Part shown: in pieces, positions 7,852 to 15,035 of the stretch
Layout: each line of letters opens with the position of its first letter
Numbering within the stretch: position 1 is the stretch's first letter
Made by a program: the position numbers and the translations under genes
The notes under the pieces: generated by a model
What the model was told of the DNA's origin: nothing
Database searches by the model: none
What the model saw: the letters and a program-made list of their open reading frames with translations, nothing else
Assembly: GCA_029879945.1 (NCBI GenBank)
Contig: JAOUPJ010000051.1
Coordinates: forward strand, 1 to 15,244
Source of the DNA: Gammaproteobacteria bacterium
GTDB taxonomy: Bacteria; Pseudomonadota; Gammaproteobacteria; S012-40
Reading direction: 5' to 3'
DNA: 15,244 nucleotides

Positions 7852-9240
7852 ATGTTAGAAATCTATAACAGTCTGAGCAAGAAAAAAGAAGTATTTAAAC
7901 CCATAGACGAAAAAAACATACGCATGTATGTATGCGGTATGACAGTGTACGACTATTGTCATGTGGGACACGCTCGGGCCTTGATTGTTTTTGATATCGT
8001 TTATCGCCACTTGATTTCCATCTATGGCAAAGAGGCTGTCACCTATGTGCGCAATCACACGGACATAGACGATCGCATCATCAAGCGCGCCAATGAAAAC
8101 GGTGAGCCTTTCAATCATCTCACCGAACGCTTCATTAAGGCCCTGGATGAAGACGCGGACGCACTGGGAATTTTGAGGCCCAATATCGAGCCACGTGCCA
8201 CCGAATACATAGAGCAGATTATCAATATTACTCAAACTCTCGTTGATAAGGGTTTTGCCTATCCAGCCGCGAATGGCGATGTGTATTACTCAGTGAAAAA
8301 GTTCGCTGAGTACGGAAAGCTTTCGGGGCGTAACCTGGAAGACGAGCGAGCAGGTGCGCGCGTAGAAATCGGCGAAGAAAAAGAAGATCCCATGGACTTT
8401 GTGTTATGGAAGGCCAGCAAGCCCGATGAGCCCAAGTGGGATTCACCCTGGGGCGAAGGCCGACCCGGTTGGCATATCGAATGTTCCGCCATGTGCTCAC
8501 ACAATCTGGGTGATCACTTTGATATTCACGGTGGTGGGGCTGATCTGAAATTTCCTCATCACGAAAATGAGATCGCCCAATCGGAAGCGGCCAGTGGTGT
8601 TAACCTGGCGAACTACTGGATTCACAACGGACACGTGATGGTCGATGAAGACAAGATGTCTAAATCACTGGGTAACTTTTTTACCATCCGTGACGTTTTA
8701 GCGTTATATCCTGCAGAGGTGATTCGCTATTTCGTCTTGATGAGTCACTATCGCAGTCCACTAAATTATTCAGATGAGAACCTCAATCACGCCAAGGCGG
8801 CATTAACACGCTTGTACACGGCCTTGCGGGATGCGCAGATTTCAGATGTTGCGCCCAGTGACTACAGCAAACGCTTTGATGAGGCCATGAACGACGACTT
8901 CAATACCGCCGAAGGCTTGGCCGTGCTGTTTGATTTGGCAAAGGCGGTGAATCGCGCCAAAGACGAAAGTGATAGCAGCACCGCAAATCAACTGGCTTCC
9001 GAGTTAAAGGCCTTAGGACTGCGACTAGGTATACTGCAAAACGATCCAGGAACCTTCCTACGTGGTGAAAGCAAAGAAGGGGACATGTCTGATGCGGAAG
9101 TGGATGCGCTGATACAAGAGCGTCTCACTGCCCGTGCCGAGAAGAATTGGGCCAGGGCAGACGAGATCCGCGATCAACTCAAGGCCGCCAATATTATTTT
9201 GGAAGATGGTAAGGACGGAACGAGCTGGAAGCGGGGATAA
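7852..9240 (+). CDS. cysS: Cysteinyl-tRNA synthetase
   Basis: A 462-residue class I synthetase that charges tRNA-Cys using ATP and cysteine in the cytoplasm. The HIGH-type signature is HVGH at 37-40 and KMSKS is at 268-272. The zinc ligands that select cysteine are present: C28 in MYVCGMTVYD, C211 in IECSAM, H236 in FPHHENE and E240. Length is normal for the family and the C-terminal anticodon-binding region is intact (ending SWKRG). Only a weak GAG-containing ribosome site precedes the ATG. It appears to be the middle gene of a mutL-cysS-phosphatase transcription unit; its stop codon overlaps the earliest plausible start region of the next gene. Confidence 0.97.
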   Translation: MLEIYNSLSKKKEVFKPIDEKNIRMYVCGMTVYDYCHVGHARALIVFDIVYRHLISIYGKEAVTYVRNHTDIDDRIIKRANENGEPFNHLTERFIKALDEDADALGILRPNIEPRATEYIEQIINITQTLVDKGFAYPAANGDVYYSVKKFAEYGKLSGRNLEDERAGARVEIGEEKEDPMDFVLWKASKPDEPKWDSPWGEGRPGWHIECSAMCSHNLGDHFDIHGGGADLKFPHHENEIAQSEAASGVNLANYWIHNGHVMVDEDKMSKSLGNFFTIRDVLALYPAEVIRYFVLMSHYRSPLNYSDENLNHAKAALTRLYTALRDAQISDVAPSDYSKRFDEAMNDDFNTAEGLAVLFDLAKAVNRAKDESDSSTANQLASELKALGLRLGILQNDPGTFLRGESKEGDMSDAEVDALIQERLTARAEKNWARADEIRDQLKAANIILEDGKDGTSWKRG

Positions 9241-10010
9241 GGCGACTCGTTTTTCTTTGTATTCTTTCTTTAACGGGCGGGACGAGCGTCGCTGGTCCTT
9301 ACAAAATCGATTGGCAGCAGGAAGCCTGGTGGTTGGCAGGAAGCGCCGCCACCCTCGCAACAGCCTACAGCATAGATCAAAACAAGACAGAACCCACAAA
9401 CACCGATTTACAAGCTCTCAACAAGGAAGACATCAATTCATTTGACCGTCGTTGGGCTGGCACCTGGAATCCAGAGGCTAGACGTATCAGTGACGCAGCG
9501 CTATTAGGAGCCTACGCAGTTCCACTTGGACTTTTCTCCACACACAAAGACTACAAGACCATCGCGTTATTGTATCTCGAAACCCAATTGGTTACGCTCA
9601 GCGGGACAAACCTGGCTAAGGCCATGGTGGATCGATATCGCCCTTATGCTTACGGAAGTGATGCGCCCGATTCACGACTCTACGAAAAAGACACCAAACG
9701 CAGTTTTTTCTCCGGCCATGCCGCCCACATCACCAGCAATCTGATTTTCTCAGCAAAGGTTTGGTCAGACTACCATCCTGATCAAGACAACACCTGGGTA
9801 TGGACCGCCGCCATCACCGCCAGCGCCCTCGCCAGCTGGCAACGGGTTAGAGCAGGGTGGCACTATCCTTCTGATGTGATCGCAGGGATGTTGTGGGGAG
9901 GATTGGTGGGATGGGGGGTTCCGGAATGGAAAATGAGCAATAATAACATTCGTTATCACTTTAGTATTCATTCTGGAACTATTAGTTCCAATATATTCTA
10001 CTATTTCTGA
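9237..10010 (+). CDS. PAP2-superfamily phosphatase with signal peptide (non-AUG start likely)
   Basis: All three PAP2 acid-phosphatase signatures are present. Numbering from the ATA at 9237 (257 residues), they are K128-x6-R135-P136 (KAMVDRYRP), SGH at 159-161 and R203-x5-H209-x3-D213 (RVRAGWHYPSD). The family dephosphorylates lipid phosphates, undecaprenyl pyrophosphate or small phosphomonoesters; which applies here is unknown. The first canonical-type start is TTG 9333, but the frame stays open upstream and encodes a convincing signal peptide: IRR, then hydrophobic LVFLCILSLTGG, then a TSVA cleavage site. Starting at 9333 would lose it. Candidate starts are ATA 9237 (GGAAG five bases upstream, overlapping the cysS stop) or CTG 9225 (AAGGA nine bases upstream). 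The protein ends in an aromatic, strand-like tail (NIFYYF). Export and coupling to cysS are inferred. Confidence 0.8.
   Translation: MRRLVFLCILSLTGGTSVAGPYKIDWQQEAWWLAGSAATLATAYSIDQNKTEPTNTDLQALNKEDINSFDRRWAGTWNPEARRISDAALLGAYAVPLGLFSTHKDYKTIALLYLETQLVTLSGTNLAKAMVDRYRPYAYGSDAPDSRLYEKDTKRSFFSGHAAHITSNLIFSAKVWSDYHPDQDNTWVWTAAITASALASWQRVRAGWHYPSDVIAGMLWGGLVGWGVPEWKMSNNNIRYHFSIHSGTISSNIFYYF
9974..9990. repeat. Small inverted repeat near the convergent gene ends
   Basis: TGGAACT and AGTTCCA form a seven-base-pair stem with loop ATT inside the last codons of the phosphatase gene, 22 bases before the stop codon of the opposing lipoprotein gene. It is AT-rich with no adjacent U-tract, so it is at best a weak bidirectional terminator. 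Confidence 0.3.
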
Positions 10011-10011
10011 C

Positions 10012-13000
10012 TTATTGTGCTTTTCCATCCAAACCAATAATAGAAAACCTAGCCCTTGGTTGGTTGCCTATGGAATTAAAAAGCCCACCGGCAAAAAACT
10101 TTCCGTTATGTTCCACTAGGTCGGAAACAAAAGCTTGGGAGTTGTTTGTTGGATTCCAATCAATAAAAGCACCTGTACTAGCGTCTATTGCAACAAGCCC
10201 ACCCTTTTGTTGATTTGATATTGAAAAAAAGCTACCTCCCATATAGATTGCACTGCCCCTCGCAATCATGCTGGTCGCGTATCCATGGTCCCCTTGTGTT
10301 AAAGGATTCCACGATTTAAGTAAACCAGAATTTTTATCAAAAGATGCAAAACTATTTTGATTGCTTCCAGCAAAGAGCGAAAATGCGCCACTAACATAAA
10401 TACTTGTATCGTCTACTTCTAGAGCACTAATACCAACAATACAGGTAATACATGCACTCGCATTTGGGTTCCAGGAAGTAACAGATCCCGTCTCAGCACT
10501 AACCGAACCAATTAATCCTCGTTCTTCTCCACCAATTGAAGTGAAACTACCTGTAGCGAAAACAATATTGTTACTGATTTCTATGTCAGTAACTTTATTG
10601 TTCGCATTTGGATTCCAATCAGTGATCGTTCCGGTGGCTAAATCAATTGCTGCTAGATTGTTACGATATTCCCCACCAAACATACCAAAATGTCCACCCG
10701 CATAAAGTTTGCCTTCAAATTCCTCGAAATCAAGTACAAAACCACTAAACTGTCCTGGGTTCCAATTAGAAACCACACCGGACTCCGAAATTTTAACCAG
10801 ACTGTTCGTTCTACTGCCGTTAACCAGATAAAAATACCCCGAGACAAAAATACCGTTACTGGTTGCATGGAGAGCGGTAATTGCATTGTTTGTATTGGGT
10901 GCCCAATCGGTGAGTTTTCCCAAGGTATCAATAGAAGCCAGGTGACTTCTCTCTTTACCTCCCAGCATAGAAAAACTACCCGAAACAATGAGCTGATTAT
11001 TTGTTAAAACGAGACTTTTGGGATAACCATACTCTTCTGGAAAACTAATATTCACAGACCAATCTGAAGCAATTCCTGATATTTTGTCAATTGCAGAAAA
11101 TTTGCTTTGAGATTTGTTCCCAATTCGTGAAAACTCGCCACCGACATAAACTGTATCTGGGGACACGGCTATTGCGTGTATTGTATCGTTGGGTTTTGGA
11201 CTCCAGTCAGTGGATTGGCCAGTACTAATATCAAGAGCGGCGATGTAGAATCTTTGTTTGCCACCAATTATTCCATTAAAACCACCACCTGCATATAGTA
11301 TATTTTCAGAAACAACCAATACATTAGGAGGGCTAGGAAGATTAAGATAGGAAATATAGGACTCACCTACCCAATCGACGTTGAGTGCACCACTTTTATT
11401 GATAGAGACTAACCCTTTACGAGGGTAACCAGCAATATTGCTGAAATATCCAGATACAAAAATTGAGTTTTGAGATGATGCTAAGGCCCATACCGGTCCA
11501 TCCGGACTTGGGTTCCAGCCATCCAGAGCTTCGCCTAATGAAGTAATCGCGGCTAGATAGTTTCGTCCTTTACCTCCAACGTTTTTAAAATGTCCGCCGA
11601 TGTAAATAGTGTCATTCAATATTGAAATTGCTTTGACATAGTTATCTGGATTTGGTTTCCATGCGGCTAGAGTGCCGCTTATATTGACCGCTGCTGCGTA
11701 CGGTTGATCTACGCCATTAATTTTCTTGAAATCTCCAACGATGTAAATAACGTCGTTTGCTTTGCTGAGGGCGTTGACGGAACGATCTGTACTCGGTGCC
11801 CAGACAGGATCAACTGATCCATCTACACGGATATGAGCTAAATTGTTTCTAGGAACCCCACCGACATGGGTAAATTTTCCGCCAAGATACCAACCATTGT
11901 TTCCGTCTTCTATTACCGTATTTACAGTACCAGTTACAACTGGGAAGTCTGGTATCATCGCTGCTGTCGCTCTACTCGTATCAAACGCCAATGCTCCCCC
12001 AGTGACTGGGCCTGCGACTGTAAACTTGCCACCCAAGTATGCGGTCCCATCTGATGAGATAGAAATAGCATCAACTGAGTCATTAAAACCAATTGCATTC
12101 GGTTTGGTACCGGTAAGAATCGATGACGGCCTGTGATTGGATTGGAGGGTGGCTTCTACTTTAAAATAGTATGGATTTCCATTTGTTAGACCACCAACGA
12201 CAAAGGGCGAAGAAACATTCGTAACGAGGGTACCATTTTCACAAGTGGAAAAATTTTCAAAGTCACAGTCTATATCCGTAGAGTAGTACGTGTTAAAACT
12301 AGAACTATCTGGAAAGTCCCAAGTAAGCGTAACTTCGTTAGATAGTGGCGCTATGGATAATTCAAATTTATCGTAGCAAACGATTGAAATGTTATTTACC
12401 TCGACTTCGTCAATTCTACCGCTTGAATTGTCAACAAAACAATCCTGCCGAAAAGGTTTTGTTAACAGGTCAACAGAGTAACTATTAGGAAATTCAACTT
12501 TTTCAGAAAAACGAAAAGTAGTCTGGCCTTCTGCGATCGTTAGAGCCTCTCCTGTACTATTTTTTATTTGGATCTGCCCACTGTGGCCTGATATTGTGCC
12601 TCCCACTGCATAAGATTCATTTTGACAGCTAATTGCTATATCCATGATTTCTAAATTCGTGACACTGGCAGTTGGCTTGTCAATTGAGCATTTCTGTCCC
12701 GCTGGGTGTTTGCTAACGGAAATGGAGTAGTCTTCTCCGCTCTTTGTGGGTGTTTCAAAGAAAAACGCTCCATTTTGTGAAAGGGTAAGGGTTTCGCCCT
12801 CATTGCTGATCAATTCGAGGCTAGAAGTGTCGTATAAGCCGGTGAGGTTTCCGCCAATTTTGTAGGCATTAGTGGAACAATCAACAGTTAGATTGGATTG
12901 GTTGCTGTTTGTGATTGTTCCTTCTATGTCTACACAAGTCTGATATGGTAATTCCGGTTGTGAAGTGGCAATAATTTTATACAGATGGCCACTCTCTATC

Positions 13001-14340
13001 CCCGTCTCAAAATCAAAATGTATCGTCCCTGTTCCCACAATAGACTTGGCTTGTGTGGCTATCGTATTGTTTGACTGGTCTGTTACTACCAATTGCAGAT
13101 CTAGTCCTGAGCCGAGCAAGTTGTTGACTTCACCTGCAACCTTATAGGTATTTGTTGTACAAACTATTTTGGGTGTGAGAATAGGCGAGTCTTGTACCTT
13201 TGCTGTCTTTCCTTCTACGATATTGCAGGTCTGCCAGGGGCTAGTGGGTTGGCTGTTGACGTCTAATACGTAGGTATACCCACTTTTTACCTTTTCATTA
13301 AAGCTGAAATCGAAACTACCAGAATTGCTGGCAGAGAATATATCGGGCTCACCAATTACTTGACCGGTACTATCCAGTATCTTTTTGGATAGTTTCAGAT
13401 TGCTACCTAACAAATTGCTAACATTTCCACTTACGGTGTATTCATTTGTGATACAGGCAATAGAAACCGAATTCACATCACCATCAGAGATAGTACCGCT
13501 GGCTTGTTGTGTGATGTTACAGGACTGGAAAGGGAACTGAGGCTGCTCGGCAATGGAAAGGTTGTAACTCCAGCCACTTAGTACAGGTGAGGAAAAGCCA
13601 AACTCGTTTCCGCTAACTGTTATGTATTGCTCTCCCTTAATTATTCCATCTGTGTTTTTAACTGTATTTTTAAGTTTTAGGCCAGTCCCCTCCAATCCTG
13701 AGGCCACCCCGCTGATGGTGAATTGATTGGTGAAACAGCTGATCTCCACATCTTCAATGGCGCTATCGATAATGTCACCATTGCCTTTATTGACAATGCA
13801 GGCTTGAGAAGGATTGGTGGGAGGAGTTACAACCTTTATCTTGTAGCTATCTCCACTGGGTAGCGGGCTGGAAAAAGCGAATGTCTCTATGCCTGATTCA
13901 GAGAGAGTAACAATTTCTCCGTCATTCACCTGAATTGCCAATCCAGATCCAGAAAGGCCATTTATGGTTCCACTAATGGGAAAGGATTCAGTCACGCAAT
14001 GAATTTCTATATTGGTAATATTCAGGCCATCTATTCGGCCTGAATTATTTTTAGGTTCACAATATTGAAGGCGGTTTTGCGGTTGCTTTGATACAACTAC
14101 ATTGAATGTTTCCGAATCAGGGAGGGCTTTCTTAAAAGTAAAAGGAATACTTACTAATGTGGGATTTTGCGGAATTCCTACGCTGTCAGAGCCGTTTACG
14201 AGAACCAGCCCCTCCCCATCCAGTCCGGTAACCGCTCCACTAAGCGTAAAATATTCTCTATCTGCGGCTTCCTGTGTGCCTTTCCCACATCCCACCAATC
14301 CTGCCAACACCAAAACAAGGAAAACAAAACGACTAGACAT
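10012..14340 (-). CDS. Giant lipoprotein: seven Ig-like repeats, Fn3-like domain, 14 propeller repeats
   Basis: A 1442-residue predicted lipoprotein of no named family that I recognise. I chose ATG 14338-14340 because it gives a compact lipoprotein signal (SSRFVFLVLVLAGLVGC, lipidation at C18); the frame runs upstream to a TTG at 14409, but that would place 23 unlikely residues before the signal. Residues 30-656 are seven Ig-like repeats of about 80-95 residues. Residues 657-748 resemble fibronectin type III (VTLTWDFPDSSSFNTYYS, then NGNPYYFKVEA). Residues 752-1442 are fourteen repeats of about 49 residues with the pattern IYVGGxF, then GG, then LAAID, then TDWNP, like DUF5122/delta-60 propellers. 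This suggests a binding or adhesion protein on the envelope. The gene looks AT-richer than mutL-cysS and stands alone, one base from the phosphatase stop. Confidence 0.85.
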   Translation of the reverse strand: MSSRFVFLVLVLAGLVGCGKGTQEAADREYFTLSGAVTGLDGEGLVLVNGSDSVGIPQNPTLVSIPFTFKKALPDSETFNVVVSKQPQNRLQYCEPKNNSGRIDGLNITNIEIHCVTESFPISGTINGLSGSGLAIQVNDGEIVTLSESGIETFAFSSPLPSGDSYKIKVVTPPTNPSQACIVNKGNGDIIDSAIEDVEISCFTNQFTISGVASGLEGTGLKLKNTVKNTDGIIKGEQYITVSGNEFGFSSPVLSGWSYNLSIAEQPQFPFQSCNITQQASGTISDGDVNSVSIACITNEYTVSGNVSNLLGSNLKLSKKILDSTGQVIGEPDIFSASNSGSFDFSFNEKVKSGYTYVLDVNSQPTSPWQTCNIVEGKTAKVQDSPILTPKIVCTTNTYKVAGEVNNLLGSGLDLQLVVTDQSNNTIATQAKSIVGTGTIHFDFETGIESGHLYKIIATSQPELPYQTCVDIEGTITNSNQSNLTVDCSTNAYKIGGNLTGLYDTSSLELISNEGETLTLSQNGAFFFETPTKSGEDYSISVSKHPAGQKCSIDKPTASVTNLEIMDIAISCQNESYAVGGTISGHSGQIQIKNSTGEALTIAEGQTTFRFSEKVEFPNSYSVDLLTKPFRQDCFVDNSSGRIDEVEVNNISIVCYDKFELSIAPLSNEVTLTWDFPDSSSFNTYYSTDIDCDFENFSTCENGTLVTNVSSPFVVGGLTNGNPYYFKVEATLQSNHRPSSILTGTKPNAIGFNDSVDAISISSDGTAYLGGKFTVAGPVTGGALAFDTSRATAAMIPDFPVVTGTVNTVIEDGNNGWYLGGKFTHVGGVPRNNLAHIRVDGSVDPVWAPSTDRSVNALSKANDVIYIVGDFKKINGVDQPYAAAVNISGTLAAWKPNPDNYVKAISILNDTIYIGGHFKNVGGKGRNYLAAITSLGEALDGWNPSPDGPVWALASSQNSIFVSGYFSNIAGYPRKGLVSINKSGALNVDWVGESYISYLNLPSPPNVLVVSENILYAGGGFNGIIGGKQRFYIAALDISTGQSTDWSPKPNDTIHAIAVSPDTVYVGGEFSRIGNKSQSKFSAIDKISGIASDWSVNISFPEEYGYPKSLVLTNNQLIVSGSFSMLGGKERSHLASIDTLGKLTDWAPNTNNAITALHATSNGIFVSGYFYLVNGSRTNSLVKISESGVVSNWNPGQFSGFVLDFEEFEGKLYAGGHFGMFGGEYRNNLAAIDLATGTITDWNPNANNKVTDIEISNNIVFATGSFTSIGGEERGLIGSVSAETGSVTSWNPNASACITCIVGISALEVDDTSIYVSGAFSLFAGSNQNSFASFDKNSGLLKSWNPLTQGDHGYATSMIARGSAIYMGGSFFSISNQQKGGLVAIDASTGAFIDWNPTNNSQAFVSDLVEHNGKFFAGGLFNSIGNQPRARFSIIGLDGKAQ
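10015..12087 (-). repeat. Fourteen tandem beta-propeller-type repeats
   Basis: About 690 residues divide into fourteen units of roughly 45-55 residues. A typical unit runs: hydrophobic strand (VxAIxxxxNxIYVGGxF), a GG-containing turn, a second strand (RNxLAAIDxxTG), then DWNPNxN. The last unit ends at IIGLDGKAQ without the WNP element. Fourteen units would suit two seven-bladed propellers. A CxxC (C1297, C1300) occurs in the late units, the only cysteines I see in this part. Confidence 0.75.
12373..14253 (-). repeat. Seven tandem Ig-like protein repeats with paired cysteines
   Basis: Each unit starts with a variant of YxVSGxVxGLxGSGL and ends with a variant of VxxIxIxC. Approximate residue limits are 30-116, 120-203, 207-297, 301-395, 399-489, 493-573 and 577-656. 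Every unit has exactly two cysteines, 19-22 residues apart: 94/115, 181/202, 274/296, 372/394, 469/488, 551/572 and 634/655. The units have diverged in DNA sequence, so these are old protein repeats rather than recent tandem duplications. Confidence 0.85.
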
Positions 14341-14410
14341 GCCTCTAAGCTCTTTATAGTTATAATTAATAATGCTTACTCCCAGGTCGGGAGCCCTTCT
14401 CAGACTCAAT

Positions 14411-14439
14411 ACAATACAAAAGCTTTTGGAATTTGTCTA
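14411..14439 (-). promoter_or_regulatory. Candidate sigma70-type promoter of the giant lipoprotein
   Basis: Read on the minus strand, TAGACA (14439-14434; five of six matches to the -35 consensus) is followed by a 17-base spacer and TATTGT (14416-14411; four of six matches to the -10). The spacer contains the palindrome CAAAAGCTTTTG, well placed for a repressor or MerR-type activator. The leader to the ATG would be about 64 bases and would include the CTCCC/GGGAG dyad. Confidence 0.4.
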
Positions 14440-14603
14440 GTATCCAGGGGTAAATGGATATCTATATGAATACAAAAGGAAAAGTAGAATATTTCCCTCT
14501 GAAGCGTAGATGGGCGCAGTATAAAAAACTCTGCGCATGGTGATCTTGTCCTGATTGGCTGGTGGAATAGCGTGAATACTACCAATTCAGCAAAACGAAA
14601 ACC

Positions 14604-14627
14604 CTACTGACACACCCCTGTCAGTAG
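14604..14627 (+). promoter_or_regulatory. 9-bp inverted repeat upstream of the ABM-like gene
   Basis: CTACTGACA and TGTCAGTAG are exact complements with the six-base loop CACCCC. It ends 48 bases before the ATG at 14676 and has no U-tract. It may be an operator for a dimeric regulator or a leader hairpin; the sequence alone does not decide. Confidence 0.4.
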
Positions 14628-14675
14628 CACTCCTTTATGCTAGGCACACTTGAAATTTTAAAAAGGAGTTAGTCT

Positions 14676-14993
14676 ATGAAAAATCCAATTACGGTTCTGG
14701 CAAAAATAAAATTGGCAAAGGGATGTACTGAGAAAGATCTGTTGGCCGCCTCTGACACTTTTCAAAAAGAATTTGTCGCCCATGAAAAGGGTGTACTGCG
14801 TAGGGAGTTGGTCAAAAAGAGTGATGACGAATATCTGGATATTATCCTGTTTCGCAGCCAGAAAGATTTCGAAGAGGTGATGGAACGTGAACAAAACTCG
14901 GAAGTGTGTCATCAGTTTTTCAGCGTGATGGATATGGATGCCATGGATGAGTCTGAGGCGGTGGAGATTTATCAGTCTATAGCGATATACTAG
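14676..14993 (+). CDS. Small ABM-like dimeric alpha/beta-barrel protein
   Basis: A 105-residue soluble protein without signal peptide. The order of elements fits the ferredoxin-like half-barrel of the antibiotic biosynthesis monooxygenase (ABM) superfamily: strand ITVLAKIKLAKG, helix DLLAASDTFQKEF, strand GVLRRELVKKSDDEYLDIILFRS, helix KDFEEVMEREQNSEVCHQFF, then a short strand. Such proteins are dimers with widely varying roles (cofactor-free oxygenation, haem handling, stress), so no reaction is assigned. AAGGAG at 14663-14668 lies seven bases before the ATG, the strongest ribosome site in the window, which suggests efficient translation. It stands alone, divergent from the giant lipoprotein, with a hairpin on either side. 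Confidence 0.65.
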   Translation: MKNPITVLAKIKLAKGCTEKDLLAASDTFQKEFVAHEKGVLRRELVKKSDDEYLDIILFRSQKDFEEVMEREQNSEVCHQFFSVMDMDAMDESEAVEIYQSIAIY

Positions 14994-15014
14994 AAAAAAT
15001 AAGTAAGGGAAATG

Positions 15015-15035
15015 TGGCGGACGATCAGTCCGCCA
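15015..15035 (+). terminator. Hairpin downstream of the ABM-like gene, possible weak terminator
   Basis: TGGCGGAC and GTCCGCCA form an eight-base-pair GC-rich stem with loop GATCA, 21 bases after the stop codon. No U-tract follows on the plus strand, so it may be a Rho-assisted or processing hairpin, or part of a dispersed palindromic element, rather than a classical terminator. Confidence 0.35.

Larger units (their letters stand above)
14341..14675. other. Divergent regulatory region with several dyads
   Basis: The 335 bases between the giant lipoprotein and the ABM-like gene hold no convincing gene. They hold four inverted repeats: CTCCC-N5-GGGAG (14379-14393), the perfect 12-base palindrome CAAAAGCTTTTG (14417-14428), GCGCAG-N11-CTGCGC (14514-14536) and CTACTGACA-N6-TGTCAGTAG (14604-14627). 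A candidate promoter for the lipoprotein and a strong ribosome site for the small gene lie here too. Confidence 0.6.

Noticed and set aside
9058..9445. Open frames on both strands across the cysS-phosphatase junction
   Set aside because: They conflict with CysS or with the phosphatase signal peptide frame and encode no recognisable domain.
14338..14409. Upstream TTG start for the giant lipoprotein
   Set aside because: It would add 23 residues in front of an already complete lipoprotein signal, and the region overlaps dyads and promoter-like DNA.
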